A stretch of DNA of 64,000 bases from Opisthorchis felineus (taxonomy: Eukaryota; Platyhelminthes; Trematoda; Opisthorchiida; Opisthorchiidae), in NCBI GenBank assembly GCA_004794785.1, contig SJOL01006490.1:688823-752822 (forward strand), written 5' to 3'. Both the position numbers and the translations under genes were made by a program. Below are positions 13,541 to 28,021 of the stretch, one piece after another; within the stretch, counting starts at the first letter, position 1, and each line of letters starts with the position of its first letter. The notes beneath the pieces were generated by a model. The model was not told where the DNA came from, searched no databases, and saw only the letters and a list, made by a program, of their open reading frames with translations.

Positions 13541-13935
13541 CTCGCCTGCCAGAACTTCCCAGCCAGGGGGCATCATGGTCACTTGGGACCTGGTGGACAA
13601 ATTTAACTGGTTGTAAGTGGTTTTAGGATTTGTAGAAGTCACGTTTACATCACTCTCCGTGCATGGTAATTCAGGTGCGCCCAGGATACACTGGTATGGT
13701 AGTGATGCCAAGCTCGCCTAGCATGTCAAACTCCAGCATGGCCAAGAATGTGTCCTGCTCGCTAGCTCTAACAAGCGCGAAACTTGACTCCAGTGCCCTC
13801 CCCCCCCTCACTCTCCTTGGTAGGCTCACCAGAACAACTGCGCCAGAACAGGGTGATAGCTTTTCAAACGAAAATAATGTCAACTGAATTCCACAAACCT
13901 GACAGTCATCTACATCTGATGTCTGCATCCTTGTT
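13541..13935 (-). pseudogene. coding-derived repeat family R3, antisense copy at 13 kb
   Basis: The minus strand has an 85-codon frame (13928-13671) containing VDDCQVCGIQLTLF, then VVLVSLPRRVR, then ESSFALVRA, then FDMLGELGITTIPVYPGRT. A second frame (13711-13478) contains ESDVNVTSTNP and MMPPGWEVLAGESLDRH. The first aligns with the plus-strand peptide at 36361-36520 (GGCGICSIHVCITLYF, ILVSPHQKVQ, DSSFALIW). The second aligns loosely with the minus-strand frame at 36744-36547. The two frames overlap, so a frameshift separates parts that were probably continuous. The junction with the sense copy lies somewhere near 13520-13600. Confidence 0.5.
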
Positions 13936-16900
13936 GTCCTGTTTGATCAACATGTCTCACTTGAAATGTTTAATGGGTCATTTAACTCAACCTGTGTAGT
14001 AAACTTTTGTACTGGTATCACATACTTAAGAATTCAGCCTTTGTATCCACTAAGCCAGACGGCAGCTGCAGTTATTACGACTTTCTCATTGGCGTTCATG
14101 AAGAAATAGAAAACGTGCCATGTATAGCGGTGAAATTGTAGACAGGTGTACATAAAGTTACTTCTCTCAGCCGTCGCACACGTTCCGATCGGTAGAATAA
14201 ACCCTTGCATGGTTAAGCATTGTCGGGTTGCCTAACTGTAGACTACAGTAGTCTGACGCAGTTGTTTTTGTCACTTTGTACGCCTTACCAGTATACAGAT
14301 TTCCGAAGCTAGAGGACCCTTCGGGGTTGCCTGCCCTTCTACGGAGTTCCTTGTGTCGATCTGCGTCAGTCATGATTCTGTGCAAAGCTCGTGATGTGTC
14401 CTCTTTGGAGGTTACTATATCAGTTGATACTGAGGATCAATAGGCACATGGTATATAATCCTGAGGCCCTCGGAAACAATGCAGCTGTTTGAAGCTTTTT
14501 GGATGTCCCTATCAACTAAGACATAACAACCACAACGAAATTTCTATTTCGTCAGTTTTGGGCTACTTTGGGATCAGATAGATAGCAACAAGCTAGGAAA
14601 ACTCACTTAGCTGGTCTTTCATCAGAAATACTACCGGTCGCGGGAGGGACGATTCAGTCAAAACACTTTTTCTTTATCACAATTTCGGTGTTCTATTCCT
14701 TATTCATCCCTGTTCCAGCCTACCTGTACCACCCTTTTTCTCATGCGCTCAGTCAACATTCGAAATTTGCCTGTCTGTGCCTGTTTTTGGTCATGTTGGT
14801 AGCGGAATTCGAGTACGATAAACTCTTGACATCATATTCCTACACCCTTGCATAAAACTGATGTTTCAGTAGTATACCTTCTAAGCCCAATGTTTCCGAT
14901 GAGAAAAATCCTTTGCACTGTACTTTGTGCAAGATTTTAGCTCCGCTTAAGCTTGCATGCGCTGGGCGTTTTTTATAACAGGACTGTGAGTCACGTTTGC
15001 CAGAGAAAACACTTTCCTATAGCAAAATATAACAATAATCTACCTTGAGAAGGGTGTGTTGGTCTAATGTTCCGTGCATCGGTTCATACATTTGTCACTT
15101 TGGTGAATATTCCAATACCCTAGTGCCGAAATTACGGGTTTTGCTATCGTTTGTCCGTGCCTATCATGTATTTGCTTCCATCTAACTGCAGAATCAATGC
15201 ACAGCGACTACCTTCCATTTAATCACAAGTCCCTTCATTGGGTCTGAAGTCTCATCTGTGTTGAAATTATTAAATTACCTCCCATTAAGTTCTTCACCCC
15301 GATCACCATGGTAACCTCGACAACTTTAGCTTAGGAAAAGGAGATGTAATTAATTCCATCAGCAAACATGGAACTATTGGGTTGCTAACTATGGGTTAGG
15401 ATTATTAAACACATGCAACCTATTATTTTGTTTACTGTCCTGATAGTAACTGATCACCAACACTAGTTTCGATTGCGTACGGCAGGATCTACTTGCTGAA
15501 AGCTGATTTCCAATTCGTTTTCTTTGAAAAGAGATTGCTATTATCTACATCGGTTTTTTAGTAAGCAGAGCCTCCGATATTTAATTGGATGTTTTGCAAT
15601 GATAGAGTGCTGATGCAAATGCGTGTGTAAATTTGTGTGTATACTGTCAACCATATTCTGTCTGTTCTTTTTGGTACGCACAAAGATCCTATTCGGTAAG
15701 GGGTAGTAAAGCCCCGGGTGCATTTTTCATTAAGTTCCTCCTCGCAAAAACTTGCCTTTATTGGTACCAAAATGCCGCTGGTTTGAAGAAGGAAGCAATA
15801 AACGATTCACTATTGCGCATCCAGACTAACTTCCTCCGGTTACAATTGCAGGGAGAGTGAGTGTGTAGAAACGTATTAACTTCGTAAGTTTTGCGTATAC
15901 TCTCTCATCACTGCTTTAAACAAAGTTTTAAGCCATTATTGTTCTCTTCTAAGTGCGCTGTGGTGGATTCGTGGCTGCATGAAAACCTGTCACAAAGATA
16001 CCGGCTCCCATCGATCAGGAAGATATAAACTATAGTTATTTTGTCACCTTTTATGCTTCGTCTTCACATGCAACTGAATCCTACCCCGATAAGCGTGTTC
16101 CTGTGCGTTTTGGTTTCAGAACCACAGTTTTCAAGATTTTAGGGTTTAATACCACTCTGGCTATTCCAAAATGACAGCATCAGATCATAGTGTTAGCTTG
16201 AAGCTTCGCTGGCATGGTTCTTTATCCAGTAAATTATGCTCATCTCTTAGGACTGACCGCCTAGTTTCCTTCTGAAAGAGCCAACTATTCTGGTCACATT
16301 CTTTTACAGCTTTTACCGTGATATCGCCTCACTAGCTGTGGAAGCAATCATTATCAGCCAACAAAATTGTAAACATCTTCAAGACTGACGCATACAGTGG
16401 TTCCTAAGGACTTGAACACACTTAGATCAGATCAGTCAAGTGACCCACTAGCAAACTGTTACAAGGCAATTGCCCGGTTCAGCGAACAAACGAACGACCA
16501 GATATGGCCACGTTGTAACATCAGCAAATCCGTCATGAGCAGCTCACGAACTGCGTAACAGTAAATACTGCGTGGAATCAACCGCCTAATGGATGCTTTG
16601 GATCCACGAAGGTAACTGACTACAACAATAAAGACGCCACGTTTGAATACTATGCCACAGAGCATCCGTCTACATGTACGTGGTTCAGTAGGAAACGCAA
16701 AAATGCTCTGGTGGGTATAGCTGTACAGTATCGCCATTTTAATTATGCAGCGCATCATTTTGTTACTCAAAAAACTTTACAGTCTTGGTGTTTTTGCACC
16801 TTGGCTGATCAACGGTTTCTAACAGAGTTTGGGAAGCCTACAATAGCTCAGAGTTCAGAATAAGTCAACAAGATTACTAAGGTTAACACTAGAATTTAAA

Positions 16901-19900
16901 AAGGAATGGATGCTTGAAACTCAAAATTCAAGACCTTAGTACTTCAATATCAGTATTCCGAGGGCAGCCAATTAAGTGAAATTTGATTGTGTTCACCTGG
17001 CGGATTCTCTTGCCTCGACATTCACATGGAAAACATTTGATCAATGATAGCCCGTTGGTGAGGGAGATAGCTCTGATGTAGAGAAAAACGGACATATTTT
17101 TATTACATTATTTTAAAAAAACAGTATAACTTTTTCCGCTTGTGATGGTAGAACGAGGGTTGAACAAACCAGTTGAAGAAAACCATACCATTTTCAGCTA
17201 CCGGGTTGAAAATCGAACCCAAGCTGTAAAAATGCCGTGCCTACTGCATGAGCTTGGTCATCCAAGCTTTTGGAACGGTCCTCTTTGTTGTCTGATGTAC
17301 GGACTACTTAGCGCATCAATGCGGCCATTTATCCTTTTTGCTTTCGTCTGCAAAGTGAGATATCTGGACATCGTTCCTGGCACACCTTGTTTACATTTTG
17401 TCCACAAAGTGAAATGGGCGCTTGAAAACTTCCTCTACTGAACACGGATGAAGCTGTTTGTGGTCAGTTTTGCTTATAAGGCCGCAGCAAATCTAGGGTG
17501 ATCTGTGTCACTTACAGACATAATGATACACCGGAACTCGCACACTCGAATCCATCCAAAATCCATTTCATAACTCTTTGTTTTCTGTTGAGCCACAATT
17601 ACACTCCTATTTTCTTGTTTCTTCCACAGTGCTTCCAGAAGCTACCTTTGACTTTTGCTTATTTGTTTAGTTTAGTCCATCTTTGTTTAAGGATCGTTCA
17701 TCAGTCATTTACCATATCTGTGAATCAATTCAGCTGTCAATCAGAATTTAATAATTTCCTGATCAACATTCACTATACCTAGTTAGTAGTCAGTGTTCTT
17801 TTTGCAGCCAGTTATAAATATTTTTTAACAGGCCTTCAAAATTCCAGTTCTCTCTTTCTATATCGGGTATATCACTGATTTTATTGTGGTATAAATGATG
17901 GTTAAATGATGATTCCATCATGTGTCAGCTCTCTCCCATGTGACATTTTGCTTTCCAAGCTACTACTGTTAGCTATATCTGTTGGCGTTCAATCCAGAAC
18001 ATTCGAATACAACGATCGATTGTTTTCGCCACAACTCCACTACCTAATTATCTCGATGTGTCAATGCTGCGGGATATCAGACCAATTTTACCGTGGGCCT
18101 CAACAGTTCAGTTATCCCCACCTGGTAATTACTAACCCCAAAATGGGTATGTTAATGGCTCTAGAATTCCTGTATCCTGATCCTCCTCCTTGTCTCGCTC
18201 CGTTCTCATTCCTTCAGGTTTACACCAAAGACAGAGTGTTCAGTTTATCACACTTGTGTTCTAGCGCAAACAGAGTGCTGGCATTTATTGTGCGCGGGGT
18301 TTGTCGGCGTAGTTCGATGTGACATGAAGGAAACGGACTCCAGCCCAACATAACTGCTGCAAGTGGTAATTGCTACCGATTAATGATAACTGTTTACCTG
18401 GGTGGTTTACGACTGATAGTGTAAGAAAACGCCATAAGCAAAGGGCAGACCTTTGGATATTGCGTATCGATCCTGCCTACCTGGTTTAGGGCTTTCATGA
18501 TCAAAAAGCTAGGAGGAACCCTGAACTAGCCGCATACCGAGGCAAGTGACCGGCGTTATTGGATGCTCACGTAACTGACTGCTGATATGGTATCCTTTTC
18601 ACACTTTTATTAGTGGCGCCACGTTCTTTTAACAAAGTTCGTCTAACTATCTCAGACTCTCGCAACTAAACCACAGTATCATAGTAAAACTTGCATCAAT
18701 TTCTCTATTTCTAGCTCACTGATAATTACTTGACTCAACAGTGTTAAACAAAAGATTTACAAACAACGACCATTATTGAACATTTTAGTGGGCAGGTAGG
18801 CCTACGAGATCCCAAGAATCTTTTATATGACGAAAGAGTATATATACCAGACAAGTAATAGTAACCACCCAGTAAACCGCAAGAAAAGTTGCTTCTCAAC
18901 TTTAACCAAAAGAGCGATTATATAACACAGCACCAAGAGCTTTGGAAAAAAAGAAGAAAACTCTCTATTGAGTGTATTTTGAAACAGACTGTCCGATGAA
19001 TGTTTCTGGGAGGAGCCCAGAGAACGAGATAATTTAAAGTTAACAGCAACAGCAAAAACAGGCAGCTAGGTGGACACTCCTAGATCACATCAAGAACACA
19101 CTTAATTCTGGTAGCTCATAATCCTAGCTGAAAACTGCAGAAAGACGCTGATAAAGCCGGGAGAAATGAGACGGTTCAAATTGACCGTATCAGGTTTTCT
19201 GTTGAATAAACTGAGAGAAAACCACATACACGATATCAAAACGAAATACGGATGGCAGAAGAGGTAAGCTTTTATCCCGGATCTCCCTCCGTGAACACCA
19301 AGAAGGCCATAAACTCTACCTGAGAAACGGAAAGATATTGGTATGTTAACACACAAGATAGAAGAGCGAATTCCTGGATACGTAGTACTCTACGTGAAAG
19401 CCGATCAACCGGCACGTCGAACCACCCCCCAGCTACCAACCGCTATATGTAGAGGACTAGCGACCCAACCAGAACACTCCAAAGAAGAAAACCATCTAAT
19501 CAAAACCAACACAAGGAAAGCGACTGTTTGCAAGCAAACAGAAAAAGCTGCAAGGTGGAACCCAGGGATGTGAAGGCAGGGTTTGCTCCTGTGCAAACCA
19601 ATAGATGAGAGCAAGGGGGCCAAAATCATAGATTATTTGGACACTGGCCAACCAAAATACAGGCCGACAGAATGACCAGCAGAAACAGCCGGCCAAAATG
19701 TAATCCATGATCTGATGCCCTACTCGGCCAACAGTACATATAGCAAAACACACATGACCGCAAAGTGCACAACTGCAGACGCAGCTTTGCCCTCCACTTC
19801 GCAGCGGCACACTGATGATGTCGCCTCGGTGGGTGATCAAATGATTACAACCATGTTATCCAGCTCAGCGAACAGACCGGCGACTATGGACGAAGCCTAC

Positions 19901-21198
19901 TGAAGTCAAGGACTTAGCTACTTACATTTGGTTACCGTATAACTTCATCGTCAACAGTTCCCATGGACAGGCGGAGGAACCGGACGTTTCAAAGGAGAAA
20001 AACAGTGGTTGCAACTTCCCTCCCAATAGAGAGCTGATCTGTACTCCCCATAGGAAACAAAACACAGTCTTAATCGTAGCCCGGTTGAGAATATGTGGGA
20101 TATGTTTGCATGCTAACGCGAAAGACCATGACACCAGAATCCAGGGGCAGTACATGACTGCTGTACGAAGAGAATGAAAAAAACGTCGGTTTTTTTAGGG
20201 CAAATTCCCGTAGGTTCACCTTTCAGCTTTGCAGGCGTTTGTCACCTGTTGACCAAAAACGGTTTCATTTTGTCTATTGTTTGTGGAGTTATAGTGGAAA
20301 ACACGGAGGGTCTTATTATTTCGCCGACAGGTAAAGTCAGTCTCGATTTCCTTTGTAGTGTCTAAATCATGTCACGGTTGTACTGAGTTAAACCGGACCC
20401 AGTGAGATTGCCTATCAATTGCTGTACCTTTCGGAATTTGTGAGGCTCATGAATGCTGACAATGACCGAATGTGTGTTGCGCCTGCGCTTCTGAAACGAA
20501 TGATTTTACTTCTAACCAGGTCGTTTGCACACTGTCCATCACCGTCCAATAGAGGGTCGTTCAAATGGATTTCACAAGAGCAGCTTATGGGTGTTTTTGA
20601 CAATTTTCGATGGCACGATGATGTGAATTTTGTTCACCGTGTGGTCGAGAGCGAATATGCTCAAACACTTGAAACGCTGTTTCTATGAATGTGGTTCACA
20701 GTGGAGGATAACAACCAGAGTTGAACGCATTCAAGTGCTCCGTTAATTATGGAAGCAGTCCAGGGCTGCAGTCAAAAATATCTCAGAGAAAAAATCATAC
20801 AAACAACTTGTTTATGTTGTTATCTTGTTTAAGTACACAAGTGTTTGTTATTTTTCCAAGTCTGCAAAACACAGAACTTAGCTAGCGACAGCCAAGAACG
20901 ATAAGTGTTACAAGCCTACAAGTAAAAATCAAGCTCTAAAGTATCTTGATTCAGCGATATTTTGTTGCAAAGTTTATTTTCTCTGGAATCCTGAATAGCT
21001 TCTGAACTTTGAGAGCAGAGGTTTCCAAACAATACCATATCTCGGTGAGCAGGACTTTACCCTAGAGGTAAGAATATAACATATTTTGTTATACTGTATA
21101 ATACTGTACAGGATAAACAATCTGTGTAGGAAAGTTCATACTCAACCTCCAGGCTACGATAAGTGCAGTTTTAAACAAAAAAAAATGAATAAAAATCA
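13936..21198. other. gene-free stretch with one intron-like signal
   Basis: No firm gene. The frame 17906-18322 (138 codons, plus) is long for chance. Inside it lies a possible 71-bp intron: GTATGT at 18147 and a pyrimidine-rich CTCATTCCTTCAG ending at 18217. It has no recognised domain. The segment around 19340-19870 is locally richer in A, C and G on the plus strand and open on both strands (for example 114 codons at 19840-19496, minus), with no recognised protein. Confidence 0.35.
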
Positions 21199-21271
21199 GA
21201 CCGAGATAGCTCAGTGTTTAAGACGCCCACTTACCAACTGGAAGATCCACGCTTGGAACCCCACCTCGGCA
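21199..21271 (+). pseudogene. tRNA-like pseudogene / SINE head
   Basis: The segment has tRNA layout. CCGAG (21201-21205) pairs with CTCGG (21265-21269) as an acceptor stem. An A-box-like TAGCTCAGTGTTTAAGA follows the 5' strand. The 3' side GAACCCCACCTCGGC looks like the end of a T arm plus acceptor. The 5' half of the T stem (CCACG) does not pair with its partner (CCCCA), and the B box reads GCTTGGAACCC, so it is unlikely to be a working tRNA. It may be the head of a different SINE from the one at 9.1 kb. Confidence 0.45.
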
Positions 21272-24200
21272 TTTCGACTGCTCCTGTTTAGGCTTGAGCA
21301 ACTTGGCAGTATCTCAGCCCTCTTGCTTCCTTCGAGTGGCATAAAAGCTAGTCACCAAGTGTGTTGCAGTTGGAAGATTGTCTTATTTATTCTTTATAGA
21401 AAAGGTAATTCTAGTGTAACCCTTTAGGTTACAAGATCAGGGTGTTTACGAAGCAACAGAGATTGATAGCTAGTATTTGGAGCAAAATACAAACTGTGTT
21501 TTAGACAGAAAAGCCACAAAAGCGATACCGGCAAGCTTACAAATGCGCACTATTCAAATACATCCATCCTGCGGATGACTTCCCTAATATAAGCCCCACC
21601 TTTGGCCTCATAAAACCGCACACGTTTAAAACGTTCTTGCAAGTGGGACTGTTTATGATAGTCCTGCTGTTCTTTGAGCAGCCATGGTGTCAGCATGAAA
21701 TCACTTTCTGTAACAGGTCACATGTAAAGTTTTCTTCTTAAGGCAGAAGGTCATATTATGTTCGGTCCTGAATTACTGATGTTTGTTTTAAATTTATCAA
21801 CTTATGTTGGCATGTATTCTGTGTGACTTCCGTCAGTGACTATTGAGGGAAAAAGGTAGGCAGAGGTTAGCAGTCGATAAGTGGATGCGTCCAACAAAGC
21901 ACCAAATTTATTACGTACTCAAAAAACCTTTGCTTTGGAAGTCGTGTGTTTGGGCATTTAAAACTGGGCTAAAGGAGTCAGAAAAATTCTTAGCTTCTGT
22001 GGATGTTACACTAAGTAAACCCGGAACCGTTTTGACCTTGCTAGGTAAGAGATCACTCGGGTTGCAACTGCGCACTTCAAAGAGAGTGCCGCTTTTTCGG
22101 ATATGGCGTTATCGACCAAATGTTGATTTCACGCTCGTTTCTTTTGTTTTTTATTCTGTAAAAATCCTCGGATCTAAATTAGGCTTCCCCAAAACCGAAG
22201 ATAAAACGCTTAAATTCACCACCTGGTGGCACAAAACTAGAGATGTTTTCATTTTGTAGTCAAAGATACCAATGTCGGTTCACTTAAACCAATGGAGCAA
22301 GCGAAAAACAAAACTGCTTTACCTACCACAAGTTTTACTCACGTTGTAGTTTACATCCGCCTCAAATATACAACAACGACTTCCATGAATTTTCCAGTTT
22401 GATCTTATAATCGCACGTTTTTTTATCGTAGAGTATAAAATGATTGTTGCTTTTTTATTCGTTTGCTTCCTTACCTGTCTGTTTATACGTATCCTAGTTT
22501 TTGCGCATTGAATTTTTTTTTCCGAATAACAATGCACCTCCTGATACCAGTTTAAAACCTGCCATCGATTGGCCGAAGTGAATCAGATCCACAGCTGCGT
22601 TTTGCGACGCTAACTCCATCCACAACAGATCCAAACAGATTGCATTAGCTATTCCAGTTTGTGTTCTTTTCCCATCCTTTTCTATTCATAATCTAATAAC
22701 AAGGCTTTAAAACATCTTCCCAGCGTAACCTGAGAATCAGGTTTGGTAATTTGTTATTCTCACAGCCTCCTGTTGTTCAAACCATTAACGCTTCACACAT
22801 GAGGATGAACAATTGGCCAAATGACATACATCTGACGAAGAAAAGAGTTATGGGTTTTTTTGAACGGACACGTTTATTTTAGTTCACATGGCGAATAGCT
22901 ATTGTAACCAAATCTGGCGGGTTGATTTTCCTTTCAAAGTTGAATTTTCAGCGCCGCGTAGGACGCTCAAGGAAAACTCTGATTGGGCGTAAACCAAGAG
23001 TCGTTTTATTTTAAGATACGTGGTGGAAAAGCTCACAAATTTCTACACACCTCTACATGAGATTAGAATCTGCTTGTGCCCTGAGGATCCACTGATTAGA
23101 ATTTTTTTGTTCTGCTGCACATGCACGGGTTTATTCTCAAATTAGCCCTCTTGAAAACAACGAATGGAATTGTAAGCAATCCATTCTGTCCCGTCTACTT
23201 TAATAAGAACCTAAATAGTTCACTGGGTTGAGGGATGATTAGTGCTTGTAACCTAAATAGTTTGTTGGTCGTCGGGTGCTAAAATTGTGTCTCAGTACGA
23301 ACACAAAATGATACTTGGCTTTCCCCCGCGACAAAAATCAGTTTTACATTATGCCTGTCTTAAACAATTTAATTAACTCACCTGTGCGTCTTCACAGATT
23401 AGTCTTGAAATGCTAAGTGAAAAACTAATCTACAAACCTTTCATGTGCTTAGAAAATAACCTGATTTTCTTTACACTGAGCGCTGAGCGTTTTGTGACAT
23501 GTCGCTTGAATATTCCCAAAATGTTTCCCCCACAACCATTTTTCTTGCACAAGGCAAAGTTAATTACTTTTAAGAGGTATCTCGTGTACGGTGTCCTTTT
23601 AGCATTTTCACGGGCAATAGTAACGAAGCAAAGATATTATCATCTTTATGTTAATTTTTGCTACTATAGCAAAGCCCATTTGGTACAACCCTTTATCTGA
23701 CATGCCGGAACTACGGCAACTTAGAAGTTGGAACTACCGTCTTATAACCTAAAAATCGGGATAAAAGAGCACGGAGGATGTATTTTAACCACCACTTGTA
23801 GTGCATGTAAAAAAAGACTCCCTGGCTCTCTTTTCATCAAGGATATGAATGCTAAAAAACGAGGCAGAAGGAAATTTGCGCATTCCCGTCCATGGTCGAA
23901 TTCCAACCCAGAAAAATAAGATCCTGAAGGTGATCAACTTGAGAAGCTTGGAATAGGCTCTAATTTTTTTATTGGATTGATTGTGGACCTGAATCTTTTT
24001 AATTTGACAAGTTTCAGCTCCGACTGTATGGCGCCAAACGCCCTGATTACGTCACGCACGTGCAGATTTTTCTTAGCAAGTGATGAAAAACCCCTAATAG
24101 CTTCCAAACTGGGTACAGCCCGTCCTCTCTCGAAGCTTGGCAGTCCACTTGTTAACTCTGTTGTATTACCAATTTTGCCAGATATGTTAAGCGAAATTTT

Positions 24201-27200
24201 CGGTAAGACTACTTAGCTGTATGATTACAAGCCGGACTGAGAAAACATAGCGTTGGCAGAATGAGGAATAGCGTTTGCCTTAGCCATGCAAATGTCCCAC
24301 TTACCAATTATCTTACAACAAACTGTCACTCGTATTGAAAGTTTTACCGCTACGAGAGCGATTCCCTGAATTTCAAAGCATCTGAGCCAGTCTATTTAAC
24401 CACAGTCTTTACACAAAAAGCCAGCTTTATGGGTCGGTTCTAATTCCTTATTTGAATGTCTAATTCCTCAGAATGAGATGTCGCTAGCAGAGAATAACTC
24501 CTAACAGCTTATACCACACGGTTGTGATAAACCATCCACTTACACATAATTTCAACTGACTTCACAAGATTTCTTCTAACTTCATCGGTGATTTACTCTT
24601 ATATACCTACAGGGCACTATTAGTCGAATCTTAGGAATGAATGGGCTGAATTGCTGCACAATTATGTTTCCAGAGTGTATTTTTTAAAGGGGATTAGTAA
24701 ATTAATTAGTGGAGCTATTTAAAAGCTTCATGTTAAAAAAGATCTTCATCAAAAGGCCAGTAACCACTGTCCAATTGCTTCCTTCATCTATGGATTTGTT
24801 AAGAGTGCTCACTTTACCCACAACTGTTGGGACACGGTCAGGTCACCAGAAACTAATATGTACTCATACCTTAAACGCACATTACAACACGCACTATTCG
24901 CTGGAGGTTAGGTTGCTTCAAAAAGACTCCCATATGATGTTTTTGGTATTATCTTTTATAGCAGGATATTCTGACAAATCCCTTCCAGAGGTTTTTGAAA
25001 TATTTGCCTCTGATTTTTCCAACAATAATAAAACGGATACACAATACTCCCTCGCTTTTACCTTTTATTTGCTGTATTTGCGAAGAACATCCTGGTTTGA
25101 AAATTTCGAACTTGGTATACAAAATAAAAAGAGCTCGTTCATAATAATCTGAGTGGCAAAGAGTATAAACTATTTCCTATTAGTGCCTTTGGTATGTACT
25201 TATAGCTATTTCTGTTGCAGGCACCCATAGTTATCGTTTAATTCTGACTCCACCAAACGGTTTGGAAAATTTTGCAGACAACAGTGAAAGGCTTGAAGAA
25301 AGTTTTCCTCACTTATCCTATCTCCTCAATGTCTGTTTTGTCGTGAGTAAACTAAATTACAGCACTTTGGAGACAACTTGGTTGGCCGTTTACCTAGCAA
25401 AAAATCTAATATTTTGTCGGCAGGAATAATAGAACTGTAGAAGAATCTCCAAAAGGTTTACAGTAATGCTTTCACGTTTCCACGGTAAAGATAATCAGTC
25501 TAGGTTATGAACGGACCGCACAAAACCTTCAATGCTAAATGTCATGATTCCAAACTTAGGGAATCTGATGCCTCCTCTGCTTCTTAATTTAACACCCGTG
25601 TTCTTTCGGCAAAATTACAAACAGTCACTCTTGAGTCAACCTATACAACCCAATAAGAGTGTTGAAAAGCTTCGAACCTCAAGTCTTGAACAAACCACTT
25701 GATTCCACAGCAACACTTCAGCTGTTTACAAAAATGTTTCACTTTTTCTTAGAAAAAACGGTGAACAGCAAGCCAGCTTTTTCTTTTCTGCGCGGTACTC
25801 TGCAAACTAAGAGAAGTCACTATGCCATATTATTCCAATGTCAAAACCGTTCTGAAATTTTCTACGCTTTTACCACAAGACAAAAGACCTCAGACAGATC
25901 TTTTTGTATGGGAATTCTAAATTAAAGTTGATTCGAATATCATGAAAAAGTATCGGCATAATCTGAAATAGCGAAACAGAACCGTCATGCACGATTTTGA
26001 CCTCATGATTCCACAAGAAGGAAAAAGCTTGAATATAAATCTTCCACAGCCCTGTGTGCACATAAGCAAAACCAGCGGACTATTTTGGTGGTACATACGT
26101 TATCCGATCATGGCTCGATTCGTATCGGAAACGTCTATGTACCGAGGCCTTAGAAATTTTCCAGCGCCTGGCTTGTTTCAACCGTAGCGACGAGACCAAC
26201 CGTCTATTTGAACTGGTCTTAGTACACAAATAACTAGACGCGGTAGATGGAAGCAGGGCCGAAATCTGTATGATCATCCACAAGTGACTTCGGCTGATAG
26301 TTCGCGCCTACACATCCACCGATTAAAGTCCCCACAATCCAACAGCCTGGACAAGAATAGACAAATATAGTGGCCAGGCCTCGCTCTCTCATGCCGATAT
26401 TAGAACCAGGACCATAGTCAAACCAGTCAAGACGCAAGATGACCGACTAGTTTTGCTGTTTTATTCGCGGCAATTCAGTCAGCTGTCAGAGGCTAATGAC
26501 GATAACCAGAACCATAGGACCATAACACCATATCCTTTAACTCTGCATTTTGATTTACAAACTTCCTGAGTCATTTTTGTCGTACAGTGCAGCAGTGCAT
26601 TTTTAATGTAGGCAGCGGTGCTACCTCTGTCAAACTGTCTCCAAATTTTAATATTTTTTTCACTTGAGTACTGTTTACCGAGAACGCCATTTGGATATTC
26701 TTTTTAATTTATGGATAGAACCATACTTTGGTTTGTTTATTTTGGTTTGTTTTTTGTTTCGTTTTTTTCAGTTGAAGATTTTAGTGTGCTGTCCTTCACA
26801 CTTTTAATGAGCCAAAATGTTTTGTCTTTTATCTCGCTCTACATTACTGATTACTTCTCCTTAAATATCCTAGCGAAATGTTATGTTCTGCTAGGGGAAT
26901 ACCATCGCAAAGTACCGCATGTACACCTTGTCCTGACATTATTCAAAATGCATTTGACTCCTAACCGGACACATCCAATTATTCGATACGACCATTGACC
27001 TTTACCTAATGAATGGTGCAAACACCAAAGCCATCGGGGGTAGACTTGTTTTCATGTGTCACCTGCTAAGCTCTCGTTATCACTAATGACGTGTCGTTAG
27101 CTCCGAAAAACCAGGCCTAACAGAATGGAGGTGGAAAATGATGATTTTCAATCGACAGTGCGAGCCTAATTAGGAGACAATGTCGTTAATTGTTTTTATT

Positions 27201-28021
27201 TTATCGGTAAGTCTGCAGAAAACAATTTTGCCGTAGGGTTGTCTGGATTTTGTATTTTACTTTCCTTAAAACTTTATTGTTTCCCGTTTAGCATTATCTA
27301 AAAATGCACGATTTAAAGAAAACTTCAGTCTTCTAGTCTGTTTTCCCAAATTGTTGGTAACTGTAGAGTGTAGCCTCTGTAAGTGATTTTATTCATTTAT
27401 TTACTTCAGCTTTTTATTAAGAACGAAATATTTTACGATAGGAAAAAAACCTCATGCTCAAGGAAAATACAACTCTTATCGTGAATGAGATTTGATTGCA
27501 AAAGCGTTCAAAATCTGTCGTGTCAAAATACTTTAAGAATTTCTCATAATTTGTGTGAAGTTAACTTGTTAGATGCTACAGTAACTTTTTGTTTGTGTAA
27601 ACCAATCTAGAGTCAAATTCATGAAGTAAAAAATGGTTCATATTAAGGTCACATTATTGGTCAAGTGCAACACTGTTGTTGATTACTAGCTCCGTTTGAG
27701 GGAATTGCAACCAAAATTGCTCAAAAACAGTTAGCTACCAGAAAACGCCTCGTACTTTTATTGGCCAAATAATCTAATGTACTGAGTTAACCTACCACCA
27801 TCGCATTGGCTCAGAGCGTCCAAGTATCTGCAGATTCTGTAGCAAATACTGTTCTTCCCCACATCAAAGTTACTGTACATCATACACTCCATCACTAAAC
27901 CTCTATTATCCTGTTTTTTCCTTATTTAAGAGAAGCAAAGGGCTCACTTGTTTGCAGGTCACATTGTTGTAAACAAACGTGGGCACCACGAATGACAGCC
28001 AAGAGGTATGAAAAGTGCCAG
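21272..28021. other. gene-free stretch
   Basis: The longest frames are 24709-25152 (147 codons, plus) and 21843-22259 (138 codons, plus). Neither shows a domain or motif I recognise, and their translated composition follows the local A+T content. A fragment near 24270-24310 shares CCCACTTACCAA with the tRNA-like segment at 21.2 kb, which is too short to call. Confidence 0.4.

Noticed and set aside
15188..15212. GAATCAATGCACAGC also found in the SINE copy at 8890
   Set aside because: Only about 15-16 bases match, with no tRNA head or body nearby.
17142..17441. HELGH peptide, like a zinc metalloprotease HEXXH site
   Set aside because: The frame has no third zinc ligand at the expected spacing, no other protease features, and a length within chance.
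20401..20690. Apparent similarity between 8640-8655 and 20559-20573 (both encode FKWI-x-Q)
   Set aside because: The exact match is only about 14-15 bases; matches of that size are expected by chance within 64 kb, and the flanks do not align.
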